Source: an uncultured Bacteroides sp. (GTDB lineage Bacteria; Bacteroidota; Bacteroidia; Bacteroidales; Bacteroidaceae). From it: 40,576 nt of DNA. The translations under genes and the position numbers were made by a program. Below are positions 25,699 to 34,585 of this stretch, piece after piece; the stretch's first letter is position 1, and every line of letters begins with the position of its first letter. Under the pieces are notes generated by a model. It had not been told where the DNA came from. It worked only from the letters and a program-made list of their open reading frames with translations, and did not search any database. Location: positions 1 to 40,576 of the forward strand of contig CAMTPH010000017.1 in the NCBI GenBank assembly GCA_947074345.1. The letters run 5' to 3'.

Positions 25699-25867
25699 GA
25701 AATAATGACTTTATTTGCTATTAAACTATAAGTTTAACAATTGGTTTTGTTTGTTTTATAATTCATACTGATTATTGTATGATTTGAAATACTTAGTTTC
25801 GTTTGGCTATTTTAAGTATCAAACCGACTCATTGATAATCGTTTGATATTTAAAAAATGTATATCTT
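25699..25867. other. Divergent intergenic region, with one inverted repeat
   Basis: AT-rich sequence between the two divergent promoters. The only clear structure is TATCAAAC / GTTTGATA (25817-25848, 16-nt gap), placed just upstream of the peptidase promoter; it may be an operator. No gene, tRNA or known riboswitch seen. Confidence 0.4.
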
Positions 25868-25898
25868 TTTATTCTATCATTCAAAATACTTACATTTG
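25868..25898 (+). promoter_or_regulatory. Promoter of M23 peptidase-dxr-rseP
   Basis: TTTA (25868-25871), 19 bp, then TACATTTG (25891-25898), one base from the full consensus. The start codon is 19 bp further on. It gives this unit its own promoter, separate from the tsaB-rimM unit. Confidence 0.7.
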
Positions 25899-25917
25899 CT
25901 AGGTTAATATTAATAAG

Positions 25918-26778
25918 ATGGGAAAGAAAAAACGAGGTAAAGCCTTTTGGAAAAACTTTAAGTTCAAGTATAAGTTGACTGTTATCAACGAAAATACACT
26001 TGAAGAGGTTGCCGGACTTCGTGTATCCAAGTTGAACGGTGTGTCTGTTTTATTGGTTATACTTACCATTCTATTTTTAATTGCTGCATTGATTATTGCT
26101 TTTACTCCTCTTCGTAATTACCTTCCTGGTTATATGAATACTGATACTCGTCGTCAAATGGTTGAGAATGCTTTGCGTCTTGACTCATTGCGAATGATGG
26201 CTGAGAGACAGAATCTTTATATCATGAATATTCAAGATATCTTTAGTGGGAATATACAAGCCGATTCTATAACCAATATTGATTCGTTGACAACTGTTCG
26301 CGAAGATTCTTTGCTTGAACGTACTGCTCGTGAAGAAGAATTTCGTCGACAATATGAAGAGGCTGAAAAGTATAATCTAACAGCTATTACTTCTCAACCT
26401 AAAGCTGAGGGTTTAATATTCTATCGTCCTACACGTGGTATGATAACCAGTAACTTTGATTCTGATAATCGTCACTTCGGAACAGATATTGCCGCTACTC
26501 CTAATGAGAGTGTCTTGTCTGTATTAGATGGAACAGTAGTTTTCAGTACATATACAGCTGAAACCGGCAATGTAATAGGCATTCAACACAACCAAGGATA
26601 TATGTCAATTTATAAACATCTAGGTTCGCTGTTGAAACGCGAAGGAGATAAAGTGAAGGGAGGAGAAGCTATTGCTTTAGTTGGTAACACCGGCTCATTG
26701 AGTACAGGGCCACATCTTCACTTTGAATTATGGGATAAAGGACGTGCTGTCGATCCCGAAAAATATATTGTTTTCTAA
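25918..26778 (+). CDS. M23 family peptidase (LytM domain), membrane-anchored
   Basis: A 286-aa envelope protein: a basic cytoplasmic start, one membrane segment at about residues 42-63, a helical coiled-coil-like region (~75-150, rich in R/E/D), then a C-terminal LytM domain. Zinc ligands fit H186 and D190 (RHFGTDIAA) and H268 (PHLHFELW, with H266 as catalytic residue), and the domain ends VDPEKYIVF. With the metal ligands present it may cut peptidoglycan cross-links or stems, or regulate another hydrolase. It has its own promoter and is 3 bp before dxr. It is transcribed away from the surface operon. Confidence 0.92.
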   Translation: MGKKKRGKAFWKNFKFKYKLTVINENTLEEVAGLRVSKLNGVSVLLVILTILFLIAALIIAFTPLRNYLPGYMNTDTRRQMVENALRLDSLRMMAERQNLYIMNIQDIFSGNIQADSITNIDSLTTVREDSLLERTAREEEFRRQYEEAEKYNLTAITSQPKAEGLIFYRPTRGMITSNFDSDNRHFGTDIAATPNESVLSVLDGTVVFSTYTAETGNVIGIQHNQGYMSIYKHLGSLLKREGDKVKGGEAIALVGNTGSLSTGPHLHFELWDKGRAVDPEKYIVF

Positions 26779-26781
26779 ATC

Positions 26782-27951
26782 ATGAGTCAAGAGATAAAGA
26801 AGAAACAAATTGCTATATTAGGTTCTACAGGTTCTATAGGTACACAAGCCCTACAAGTTATAGAAGAACATCCAGAACGATATGAAGTTTATGCATTAAC
26901 AGCCAACAATCAAGTTGATTTATTAATAGCTCAGGCTCGTCGTTTTATGCCCGAAGCCGTAGTTATTGCTAATGAAAATCATTATAACACGCTAAAAGAC
27001 GCTCTTTCTGATTTACCTATAAAGGTATATGCCGGGATGGAAGCTATTTGTCAGATTGTAGAGTCTGCCCCTATTGATATTGTGTTAACTGCAATGGTAG
27101 GTTATGCAGGTTTGAAACCAACGATGAGTGCTATTCGTGCACGCAAAGCTATTGCTCTTGCCAATAAAGAAACATTGGTGGTTGCAGGTGAGTTAATCAA
27201 TAAATTAGCTCAAGAATATCGCACACCTATTATACCGGTTGATTCAGAGCACTCGGCAGTATTTCAATGTTTAGCTGGAGAAGTAGGCAATACCATTGAG
27301 AAAGTCATCTTAACTGCATCAGGTGGTCCATTTAGAACCTTCACATACGAGCAGTTACAAACCGTAACACCACAACAAGCATTAAAACATCCAAATTGGG
27401 AGATGGGAGCAAAGATAACGATTGATTCAGCTTCTATGATGAACAAAGGCTTTGAAGTAATTGAAGCGAAATGGTTGTTTGGCTTACAGCCCGATCAAAT
27501 TGATGTAGTAGTACATCCACAATCTATCATCCACTCAATGGTTCAGTTCGAAGACAGTTCCATCAAAGCACAGATGGGATTGCCTGATATGCGTTTGCCA
27601 ATACAGTATGCTTTCTCTTATCCTGATAGAATACATGCTTCTTTCGATCGATTAGACTTTTCTAAATGTACCAACCTTACGTTTGAGCAACCTGATATGA
27701 AACGTTTTCGCAATTTAGCTTTGGCTTATGAGGCGATGCACCGTGGAGGCAATGCACCCTGTGTCATTAATGCGGCAAACGAAGTTGTGGTTGATGCATT
27801 CTTAAAAGAAAAGATAAGTTTCTTGTCAATGAGTGATATCATTGAGCAAACATTAGAGGCTGTTTCGTTTATCACTACTCCTACCTACGATGACTATGTT
27901 GCAACTGATACCGAAGCGCGCATCATAGCAAGTCAGATTATAAATAAGTAA
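26782..27951 (+). CDS. dxr: 1-deoxy-D-xylulose-5-phosphate reductoisomerase
   Basis: NADPH-dependent conversion of DXP to MEP, the committed step of the non-mevalonate isoprenoid pathway. The 389-aa length is typical. The NADPH motif GSTGSIGTQALQVI is at residues ~14-27; ALANKETLVVAGELI and PVDSEHSAVFQCL contain the metal and substrate residues; NMGAKITIDSASMMNKG-like EMGAKITIDSASMMNKG and the flexible-loop HPQSIIHSMV are intact. Co-transcribed with the M23 peptidase (3-bp gap) and rseP (25-bp gap). Confidence 0.97.
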   Translation: MSQEIKKKQIAILGSTGSIGTQALQVIEEHPERYEVYALTANNQVDLLIAQARRFMPEAVVIANENHYNTLKDALSDLPIKVYAGMEAICQIVESAPIDIVLTAMVGYAGLKPTMSAIRARKAIALANKETLVVAGELINKLAQEYRTPIIPVDSEHSAVFQCLAGEVGNTIEKVILTASGGPFRTFTYEQLQTVTPQQALKHPNWEMGAKITIDSASMMNKGFEVIEAKWLFGLQPDQIDVVVHPQSIIHSMVQFEDSSIKAQMGLPDMRLPIQYAFSYPDRIHASFDRLDFSKCTNLTFEQPDMKRFRNLALAYEAMHRGGNAPCVINAANEVVVDAFLKEKISFLSMSDIIEQTLEAVSFITTPTYDDYVATDTEARIIASQIINK

Positions 27952-27976
27952 TAACAAGATAAAATATAACATTTGA

Positions 27977-29329
27977 ATGGAAACATTTTTTATTAGAGCC
28001 CTGCAGCTGATTATGAGTCTTTCTCTGTTGGTGCTAATCCACGAGGGAGGACATTTTCTCTTTGCTCGACTTTTCAAAATACGTGTAGAAAAATTCTGTT
28101 TATTTTTCGATCCATGGTTTACGCTATTTAAGTTTAAGCCAAAGAAAAGCGATACAGAATATGCTATAGGATGGTTGCCCTTAGGTGGTTATGTAAAGAT
28201 CTCTGGTATGATTGATGAATCGATGGATACAGAGCAAATGAAACAACCAGCAAAACCTTATGAGTTCCGTTCGAAGCCAGCATGGCAACGATTGCTTGTA
28301 ATGGTTGGAGGTGTTTTATTTAACTTCCTTACAGCCCTTTTCATTTATTCAATGATACTTTATGCATGGGGCGACGAGTATATCCGTGTGCAAGATGCTC
28401 CGATTGGTATGAGTTATAACCAAACTGCCAAAGAGGTAGGATTTAAAGATGGTGATATCTTGTTTGCTGCCGATGGAGTAGAGTTGGATCGTTATGATGA
28501 AAAGATGTTATCTCAAGTAGTAGATGCACGTGTTGTAACAGTGCTTCGCGATGGAAAAGAGGCAGTTGTATACATTCCTGAAGATATGATGCAACGCTTA
28601 ATGACAGACAGTATTAAGTTTGCTTCATTCCGTATGCCTTTTGTTATTGATAGCGTTGCAGCAAACTCTCCAGCATCGCAAGCTGGTTTAACAGTAGGTG
28701 ATAGAATTGTGGCACTTGATGATATTCCTGTATCTTATTTCGAATACATGGATGCTATAGGTCAACGTCGCGATAAGAAACTTGGTTTAGATAACGATAG
28801 CATTGATTTGCATCAGATAGCATTGACTTATGTGCGCAATGGTGAAACTTATAATACGGTAGTTCGTACAGACTCAAACTATATAATGGGAGTTACACCA
28901 CGTGCGGCAGGCGAAGTAATGCCATTTGTAACTAAAGAATATGGTTTCATTGCATCATTCCCAGCGGGAGCTAGACTTGGAGTACAAAAGCTAAGTGGTT
29001 ATGTTAATAACATGAAGTATGTATTCTCTAAAGAAGGCGCTAAACAGATAGGTGGTTTCGGTACATTGGGTAGCATATTCCCAGCTAAATGGGATTGGCA
29101 TACCTTCTGGTATATGACCGCTTTCCTTTCTATCATTTTGGCTTTTATGAATATTCTTCCTATACCTGCACTTGATGGTGGACATGTATTATTCTTATTA
29201 TATGAGATTATTGCACGTCGCAAGCCAAGCGATAAGTTCATGGAATACGCACAGATGGCCGGAATGCTTTTATTGTTCGGCTTGTTAATATGGGCGAACT
29301 TCAACGATGTGCTACGTTTTATCTTCTAA
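27977..29329 (+). CDS. rseP: RIP metalloprotease RseP (site-2 protease)
   Basis: Intramembrane zinc protease that cuts regulatory membrane proteins after a first periplasmic cut, as in sigma-E-type envelope stress control, and clears remnant signal peptides. The 450-aa protein has the active-site helix LLVLIHEGGHFLFARL with H22, E23 and H26. A PDZ domain centred near DSVAANSPASQAGLTVGDRIVALDD is preceded by a weaker one (AKEVGFKDGDILFAADG). The second metal motif is LPIPALDGGHV near the C-terminus, with four membrane segments overall. Last gene of the unit, ending at a strong bidirectional terminator. Confidence 0.96.
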   Translation: METFFIRALQLIMSLSLLVLIHEGGHFLFARLFKIRVEKFCLFFDPWFTLFKFKPKKSDTEYAIGWLPLGGYVKISGMIDESMDTEQMKQPAKPYEFRSKPAWQRLLVMVGGVLFNFLTALFIYSMILYAWGDEYIRVQDAPIGMSYNQTAKEVGFKDGDILFAADGVELDRYDEKMLSQVVDARVVTVLRDGKEAVVYIPEDMMQRLMTDSIKFASFRMPFVIDSVAANSPASQAGLTVGDRIVALDDIPVSYFEYMDAIGQRRDKKLGLDNDSIDLHQIALTYVRNGETYNTVVRTDSNYIMGVTPRAAGEVMPFVTKEYGFIASFPAGARLGVQKLSGYVNNMKYVFSKEGAKQIGGFGTLGSIFPAKWDWHTFWYMTAFLSIILAFMNILPIPALDGGHVLFLLYEIIARRKPSDKFMEYAQMAGMLLLFGLLIWANFNDVLRFIF

Positions 29330-29347
29330 GCAAGATAATTAGTATAT

Positions 29348-29396
29348 AAAAATATCCCGGTATCTTATCATCTATAAGATACCGGGATATTTTTTT
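29348..29396. terminator. Bidirectional terminator, rseP / nrdG
   Basis: A long perfect stem, AATATCCCGGTATCTTA with TAAGATACCGGGATATT, is flanked by A5 on one side and T7 on the other, 18 bp after rseP and 15 bp from the nrdG stop. It should stop both convergent transcripts. Confidence 0.9.
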
Positions 29397-29411
29397 GCTT
29401 GATACTATCAG

Positions 29412-29870
29412 TTATTTTAATCTCAGTATGCGTTGATTGCTACTACCTCTAAACTCAATGTAAGGCGAGTACAGTTCTTGTTCAAATCTTCCATCTACCA
29501 ATACATCAATAAACTCAAGTATGCGAAGGAGATGATTGTTGCTTTGAATCTCTTCGAGAGTATATCCAGTATAGCACCAAATGTTTAGTCCTGTAGAGTC
29601 TTTAATACGTTTGATTAACGAAAGAAAAGCTTCAGGATGATAGAAAGGATCACCACCCGAAAAGGTAACACCATCCAATAATGGATTTGAGTTAATCTCG
29701 TTGATGATGCTTACGATACGTTCTTCAGTCAATAGTTCGCCGGCCATTGGATTCCAACTTTCAGGGTTGTGGCATCCAAGACAATGATGAGAGCATCCGG
29801 CCAAATAGATTGAGTACCGAATGCCCTCACCATCAACTATCGTTTCAGGATAAGTATATAAAATGTTCAT
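29412..29870 (-). CDS. nrdG: Anaerobic ribonucleotide reductase activating protein
   Basis: Radical SAM activase that puts the glycyl radical on NrdD. The 152-aa protein has the 4Fe-4S cluster motif C26-xxx-C30-xx-C33 ([16 protein letters not shown]), followed by the SAM-binding [16 protein letters not shown] and [12 protein letters not shown]. Start and length agree with the family. It begins 8 bp after nrdD on the same strand and depends on the nrdD promoter and riboswitch. Confidence 0.95.
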   Translation of the reverse strand: MNILYTYPETIVDGEGIRYSIYLAGCSHHCLGCHNPESWNPMAGELLTEERIVSIINEINSNPLLDGVTFSGGDPFYHPEAFLSLIKRIKDSTGLNIWCYTGYTLEEIQSNNHLLRILEFIDVLVDGRFEQELYSPYIEFRGSSNQRILRLK

Positions 29871-29878
29871 GAAACTGT

Positions 29879-32275
29879 TTATGCGTGCTTCACACGATCA
29901 TTCTCTTCTGCGCGTTTAGCCGAATTCCATGAGCCTAAATCGCCAGTTAAGTAACCGGTGATACGGCGCATACGTAGAATGTTTTCGCTTTGGCATACCG
30001 GACATTTATCAAAGATTACCCCTTTGTATCCACAGCTATGACAAGTATCTACCGGGTGATTGATTGAACCGTAGCCAATACCTTGATCGTACATTACTTT
30101 AACGATCTTCGCAATAGCGCGGATATTCTTTTGAGCTTCGCCATCCAACTCAACATATGTGATGTGTCCACCACGAGTGATTGCGTGGAATGGTGCTTCG
30201 CGTTTAATCTTTTCTGTAATCGAGATTGGCTCTTTTACGTCTACGTGGAAAGAGTTTACATAATAATCTCTATCAGTAACCCCATCGATACTACCATATT
30301 TACGGCGGTCCATGCGAGTGAAACGGCCCGATAAGCCTTCGGCTGGAGTAGCAAGTACCGAATAGTTCAAGTTATATTTAGCTTTAAACTCGTTGGCAAC
30401 ATCGTTTAGCTCGATGATTGCTTCGTGCAATGTGTCCCATGACTTATCTGAATGACCATGACCTTTGCCATAAAGAGCAACCATTGCATTGTGACCACCA
30501 ATAAAGCCGATGCCCAATGTTCCGCTGTTGATAACATCGCCCACTTCTTCGTTAGGAGATAGTGATTCGCCACCTTTCCAAACATTGTTGCCCATCATAA
30601 ATGGGAACTGGCGAGCCAAGGCAGTACGTTGATATTCATAACGAGTATAAAGTTGTTCGCCCACCAATTCGGCCAATTCGCGAAGAGATTGCAAGAAGAT
30701 TTCTTTTGCTTTCAACTCGATAGCGTCATTGTTGCGCTTATCTTCAATCATGCTTTCGGCTTTGATGCGAGCTTCGATAGCCAAACGAGGCATATTGATT
30801 GTAGTAAACGATAAGTTACCACGACCAAGCGAGCTTTTTTCGCCATGCAAGTTTTCGTAAACACGTGTACGGCATCCCATAGTAGCCAATTCGTAACGGT
30901 AACGTTTAGGATCATTCGCATCCCAAAGCTCGTTTTGGTTAAATGGAGTATCCAAGAACATGAAGTTCGGGAACAACGCTTTCGCCGTAGTGCGACATGC
31001 TTTTAAGAAAAGGTCGAAGTTAGGCGATTCGAAAGTCATTTCACCCTTTTCTGCGGCTTCAAAGTCAGTCATAGCCTTTTGCAAATCGGCATCCGAGTAT
31101 GAAACTCCTTCTTTGATTTTAAAGATTTGAATAGGGAATACAGGCACCTCACCACGAGTACCAAGTCCTTCGATGGTAGTTTTCAATAACTCCTCAATAA
31201 CCATACGTCCTTCTGCCGAAGTATCAGTACCATAATTAATAGAGCTAAACACCACTTGGTTACCACCGCGCGAGTGCATGGTGTTTAAGTTGTGAATAAA
31301 GCCTTCCATGGCTTGGTGAGTATCTTTGCGAGTTTGGCGATTGGCTTTATTGATAATAAGGTTCAATTGCGCTTCGCTAAGATTAATATGTAGAGCAGCA
31401 AGTGCACTATTTAATTTTTTGATCTCCTCTTGGCTTGGCGAAATAGAAGTAAGATTCTCTTTAATGATTAGACGAATCGTTTTATCTTCTACAGTTGTTT
31501 CGTTCAAGTCGATTTGAGTGAAGAAGCTGATAAACGAAGCCAAATGTTTACGGAAAGATTTGCTAACCCCTTTCGCCATAAAAAAGTCGAATGCAGGAAT
31601 CGATTGTCCACCGTGTTGTTCATTTTGGTTCGTCTGAAAAATAATGGTCGCCAAAGTAGCATAGCTTTGAATGCTTTGTGGCGTACGGATACTACCATTC
31701 TTCGTACGGAAACCTCTTTCAAAAAGATCGTCCATATCATATTGAATACAGGTAGTAGTCTTAGTAGGGTAGTAATCTAAGTCGTGAATATGGATATCGC
31801 CCAACTGATGCGCTTCGGCAAATTGTTTTGGCAATAGATATCTATATGTATAATCTTTGGTTACTTCAGAAGCAAAAGTCATCATCTGTCCGGCAGGTGT
31901 ATGACTGCTCATATTAGCATTGCTCAAGTTCACATCGTTCTTGTCGATAGCCACAATGCCATCCATTACGTGTTTCATTTGAGTCTTTTTATCGCGTTCG
32001 GTATTACGCCATTCACGGTAGATGATATACTTCTTAGCAACCTCAGGGCGAACCTTCATTAGTTCTTTCTCTACAAGGTCTTGAATTTCTTCTACAGTGA
32101 TAGTGGGATTAGTAAAGCGGCTTATTACACTCATGGTAATATCTGCTACCAATTGTTGCTCTTCGACAACACCTGTTGCATTGAATGCTTTAGTGATTGC
32201 ACTCTTGATTTTGCTGATAGAGAAGTCTTCTCTCTTACCATCGCGTTTGATGATACAAATTTCTGCGTAGTTCAT
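29879..32275 (-). CDS. nrdD: Anaerobic (class III) ribonucleoside-triphosphate reductase
   Basis: Makes deoxyribonucleotides without oxygen by glycyl-radical chemistry and needs no cobalamin. The chosen start ([19 protein letters not shown]) gives 798 aa and opens with the ATP-cone allosteric domain (to ~95). A more upstream ATG at 32353 is rejected because it would translate part of the riboswitch expression region. The C-terminus has the zinc ribbon CHSC...CPVC and the radical site [10 protein letters not shown] with Gly774. The catalytic Cys region lies in a long conserved body with [13 protein letters not shown] and [14 protein letters not shown]. Co-transcribed with nrdG; expression is predicted to fall when B12 is plentiful. 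Confidence 0.96.
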   Translation of the reverse strand: MNYAEICIIKRDGKREDFSISKIKSAITKAFNATGVVEEQQLVADITMSVISRFTNPTITVEEIQDLVEKELMKVRPEVAKKYIIYREWRNTERDKKTQMKHVMDGIVAIDKNDVNLSNANMSSHTPAGQMMTFASEVTKDYTYRYLLPKQFAEAHQLGDIHIHDLDYYPTKTTTCIQYDMDDLFERGFRTKNGSIRTPQSIQSYATLATIIFQTNQNEQHGGQSIPAFDFFMAKGVSKSFRKHLASFISFFTQIDLNETTVEDKTIRLIIKENLTSISPSQEEIKKLNSALAALHINLSEAQLNLIINKANRQTRKDTHQAMEGFIHNLNTMHSRGGNQVVFSSINYGTDTSAEGRMVIEELLKTTIEGLGTRGEVPVFPIQIFKIKEGVSYSDADLQKAMTDFEAAEKGEMTFESPNFDLFLKACRTTAKALFPNFMFLDTPFNQNELWDANDPKRYRYELATMGCRTRVYENLHGEKSSLGRGNLSFTTINMPRLAIEARIKAESMIEDKRNNDAIELKAKEIFLQSLRELAELVGEQLYTRYEYQRTALARQFPFMMGNNVWKGGESLSPNEEVGDVINSGTLGIGFIGGHNAMVALYGKGHGHSDKSWDTLHEAIIELNDVANEFKAKYNLNYSVLATPAEGLSGRFTRMDRRKYGSIDGVTDRDYYVNSFHVDVKEPISITEKIKREAPFHAITRGGHITYVELDGEAQKNIRAIAKIVKVMYDQGIGYGSINHPVDTCHSCGYKGVIFDKCPVCQSENILRMRRITGYLTGDLGSWNSAKRAEENDRVKHA

Positions 32276-32343
32276 TACTTTAACTCCCGAAAGTTTTAAA
32301 ATTAATAATTTTGAAAATAGTAACACGACAAAGAGCCTCTCCC

Positions 32344-32362
32344 CATCAACCATTGGCTGATG
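32344..32362 (-). promoter_or_regulatory. Candidate expression-platform hairpin
   Basis: CATCAGCC and GGTTGATG pair across a 3-nt loop on the minus strand, between the cobalamin aptamer and the nrdD start. It is a candidate for the switching hairpin. No T-run follows, which favours control of translation over termination. Confidence 0.45.
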
Positions 32363-32377
32363 CGTTAAGTATCAAGT

Positions 32378-32540
32378 CATTTCCGGTAGGTATTCTGACT
32401 TATCCCTCCCCTGAACGCCTTCCCACAAAAAGAAATGCAGTGGCATATTGTTCAGATTCTTAGGGAATTACAGCAGCGGGTACTGTCGCTGATTCACACA
32501 GCGTTCCCTCGTGACTAAACCTCTTTTTAGTTCCGGATTG
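32378..32540 (-). promoter_or_regulatory. Cobalamin (B12) riboswitch upstream of nrdDG
   Basis: Reading the minus strand, the class signatures appear in order: GAGGGAA, then GTGAATC, ACAGTACCCGCTGCTGTAA, GCCACTG, GGGAAGGC, and the B12 box AGTCAGAATACCTACC. The outer CCGG / CCGG ends can form P1. A -7 box lies just upstream, so the transcript begins right at the aptamer. The target, nrdDG, is B12-independent; control of such isozymes by B12 riboswitches is known from other bacteria that also have a B12-dependent reductase. Confidence 0.93.
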
Positions 32541-32545
32541 TGATA

Positions 32546-32553
32546 CAAAGATA
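32546..32553 (-). promoter_or_regulatory. -7 element of the nrdDG transcript
   Basis: Minus strand TATCTTTG fits TAnnTTTG and lies just before the riboswitch. The -33 position is a poor TGTC-like match. Confidence 0.5.
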
Positions 32554-32747
32554 GAAGTTATATTAGAACTACGACAGATATTTAACATTAAATTTCGGAT
32601 AACTTTTCTTTCTGCTTGATACATAAAGTTTTCCGTTTTGGAAAACTTGTCTATGTGTTTATGTTTATCAATATATCACAAACTTAACATACTTTGCCAT
32701 CATTAGCCTTATTAATACATGAGATTTAAAATACAAAAAAATGGTTT
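32554..32747. other. Intergenic stretch upstream of the nrdD promoter
   Basis: AT-rich, with no open frame of useful length, tRNA or clear hairpin. The only nearby structure is the palindromic element that begins at 32748. Confidence 0.4.
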
Positions 32748-32811
32748 GATAACTGTTAACTGTTATCATGATAAATATATACATTCAGCACGATAATAGT
32801 TAACAGTTATC
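32748..32811. repeat. 64-bp near-palindromic intergenic element, copy 2
   Basis: Same 20-24-20 layout and orientation as copy 1. The left arm is GATAACTGTTAACTGTTATC and the right arm GATAATAGTTAACAGTTATC; they pair along all 20 positions with a single G-T wobble. The outer bases T...A extend the pairing by one. It lies between the ddh terminator and the nrdDG promoter, outside any gene. Confidence 0.85.
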
Positions 32812-32872
32812 AGCTGGATTATTGCAAACAAAATCTCGTTTAACGTATATCAAAATCGAAGTATATGCAAAT

Positions 32873-32908
32873 AAAAAATGCATCCCATTAAAACATGAGA
32901 TGCATTCG
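32873..32908 (-). terminator. Terminator of ddh
   Basis: On the minus strand AATGCATCTCAT pairs with ATGGGATGCATT (one mismatch) and is followed by TTTTT. It lies 24 bp after the ddh stop. Confidence 0.8.
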
Positions 32909-32930
32909 TTATGATAGGGTGATATTTGTA

Positions 32931-33830
32931 TTATACCAAGTGAGCAATCCACTCTTCGCGATCGCCAGGCAACAAATCGATTACCGGCACTTCGACCATT
33001 GTGTAGCAACCTGGTTGCTGACGGAATGAAGCACGTGCTACACAAACCAAGATTTGTGCAGTCAAAGCCGGATTGTTGATGCGCATATTGAATTCGAACA
33101 ATTGATTTTGTGTTTTGCCCGATACGCCTTTGCGAGTCAAGTTAACGCCATGGCCCATATCAAGCAAATCGTCTACGCAAGGCACAAGAGTTACGTGAGT
33201 CTCATCGTTCACAAAGTAAGCATCAGCTTTGATGGCTGCTGCTACAGTGTCGAAGTTGTAACCATCTTTTAGTTCGATGTAAACCATGCGTCTGTGTATA
33301 CCTGTTCCGGTAGGAATAGTCATCGATAAGGCAGCTTTCACTCCATCGATTGCTTTTACAGCCACAGTATGTCCCATACTCATGCCTGGACCAAAGTTTG
33401 TGTAAGTGATTCCTTTCGGAGCAATGGCTTCGAGCATAGTGCGAACTACCGAATCAGAACCTGGATCCCATCCGGCAGCAATGATTGATACTGCACCATT
33501 GGCTTTAGCGCAAGCACCTAGCTCTTTGCGTAATGCAACGATGCCCGAGTGTATATCAAAACTGTCAACAGTATTGATTCCTAAAGCTAAAATCTCTTTT
33601 GCATATGTTTCAACGCTGCGAGTAGGAGTACAAAGTATAGCTACATGTACATCTTCAAGTTCTTTGATATCTTTTACTACAGGATAGTCATTTAACTCAG
33701 CTGGTTTGTTTTCGGCACCTGCACGGCGAATAACACCTGCAACTTCAAAATCGGGTGCAGCCTGAAGGGCCTCTAGTACATACTGACCGATATTGCCATA
33801 GCCTACAATGGCAGCTCTTATTTTTTTCAT
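32931..33830 (-). CDS. ddh: meso-Diaminopimelate dehydrogenase
   Basis: NADP-dependent amination of tetrahydrodipicolinate straight to meso-diaminopimelate, a one-step route to the peptidoglycan cross-linker and lysine. The 299-aa protein has the N-terminal Rossmann motif AIVGYGNIGQYVLEAL, CTPTRSVETYAKEILALGIN, the signature SIIAAGWDPGSDSVVRTMLE, and GPGMSMGHTVAVKAIDGVK. These are close to the well-studied Ddh enzymes. It is monocistronic, with a terminator behind it and a -7 box about 45 bp in front. Whether the acyl or aminotransferase route is also present cannot be seen here. Confidence 0.95.
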   Translation of the reverse strand: MKKIRAAIVGYGNIGQYVLEALQAAPDFEVAGVIRRAGAENKPAELNDYPVVKDIKELEDVHVAILCTPTRSVETYAKEILALGINTVDSFDIHSGIVALRKELGACAKANGAVSIIAAGWDPGSDSVVRTMLEAIAPKGITYTNFGPGMSMGHTVAVKAIDGVKAALSMTIPTGTGIHRRMVYIELKDGYNFDTVAAAIKADAYFVNDETHVTLVPCVDDLLDMGHGVNLTRKGVSGKTQNQLFEFNMRINNPALTAQILVCVARASFRQQPGCYTMVEVPVIDLLPGDREEWIAHLV

Positions 33831-33873
33831 TTCTTTTATTGGTTATTGTTTAACAATAGGTTATTTATAAATG

Positions 33874-33881
33874 CAAAAATA
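33874..33881 (-). promoter_or_regulatory. -7 element of ddh
   Basis: Minus strand TATTTTTG followed by C, matching TAnnTTTG, 43 bp before the start. A small palindrome, ATTGTTTAACAAT (33845-33857), lies in the leader. Confidence 0.45.
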
Positions 33882-33988
33882 TATATTTATTTCATTGTTA
33901 CACTTTAGTAACTTGTTAAACTTAGTTTTTCTTCGGAAACGTTATAAAAACACAATATATCTCGCGCACGTGCGTTTAAAGAAGTATT

Positions 33989-34585
33989 ATGATAGAATAT
34001 ATTAAAGGCGAAGTAGCTGAGTTAAGTCCGGCTATAGCTATAATTGATTGTAACGGTATAGGGTATGCCATCAACATTTCGTTAAATACCTACTCGGCTA
34101 TTCAAGGCAAAAACATCTATAAACTATACATTTACGAAGCCATCCGCGAAGATGCACACGTGCTTTATGGGTTTGCCGACAAGCAAGAACGCGAGTTGTT
34201 TTTATTGCTTATTTCCGTTTCGGGTATTGGTGGCAACACAGCTCGAATGATTCTTTCGGCTTTATCTCCTGCTGAGTTAATCAATGTGATTAGTTCAGAA
34301 AATGCCAATTTATTGAAGACAGTCAAAGGCATCGGTCTTAAAACAGCACAACGTGTTATCGTTGATTTAAAAGATAAGATTAAAACGACTGCTACTTCGG
34401 CTTCTGCTACAATGGGCACAATGGGAGCTATGATGAATAATGAAGTTCAAGAAGAGGCCATTGCTGCTTTAACCATGCTTGGCTTTGCTGCTGCACCTTC
34501 TCAAAAAGTTGTTCTGGCTATTTTGAAAGAAGAACCTACAATCACTGTTGAACAAGTGATTAAATTGGCTTTGAAAAGACTATAA
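33989..34585 (+). CDS. ruvA: Holliday junction branch migration protein RuvA
   Basis: Binds four-way junctions and loads the RuvB motor. The 198-aa protein has the N-terminal OB domain ([20 protein letters not shown]), the helix-hairpin-helix region with [20 protein letters not shown] and [23 protein letters not shown], a linker, and the C-terminal domain III ([21 protein letters not shown]) that contacts RuvB. Its stop codon shares a base with the sprA start (TAATG), so translation is probably coupled. ruvB and ruvC are not in the window. A 10-bp palindrome CGCACGTGCG (33965-33974) lies 14 bp before the start. Confidence 0.96.
   Translation: MIEYIKGEVAELSPAIAIIDCNGIGYAINISLNTYSAIQGKNIYKLYIYEAIREDAHVLYGFADKQERELFLLLISVSGIGGNTARMILSALSPAELINVISSENANLLKTVKGIGLKTAQRVIVDLKDKIKTTATSASATMGTMGAMMNNEVQEEAIAALTMLGFAAAPSQKVVLAILKEEPTITVEQVIKLALKRL

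Noticed and set aside
25699..25867. Invertible (phase-variable) promoter for the surface operon
   Set aside because: No pair of long inverted repeats flanks the promoter, and no site-specific recombinase gene is nearby.
32276..32353. N-terminal extension of NrdD by 26 residues
   Set aside because: The extension (MVDGERLFVV...) is unlike any ATP-cone start, would be translated from the riboswitch expression region, and the internal Met gives the family N-terminus.
33965..33974. Palindrome CGCACGTGCG before ruvA as an SOS-type operator
   Set aside because: It is short, GC-rich and matches no repressor site I know; mentioned with ruvA only.
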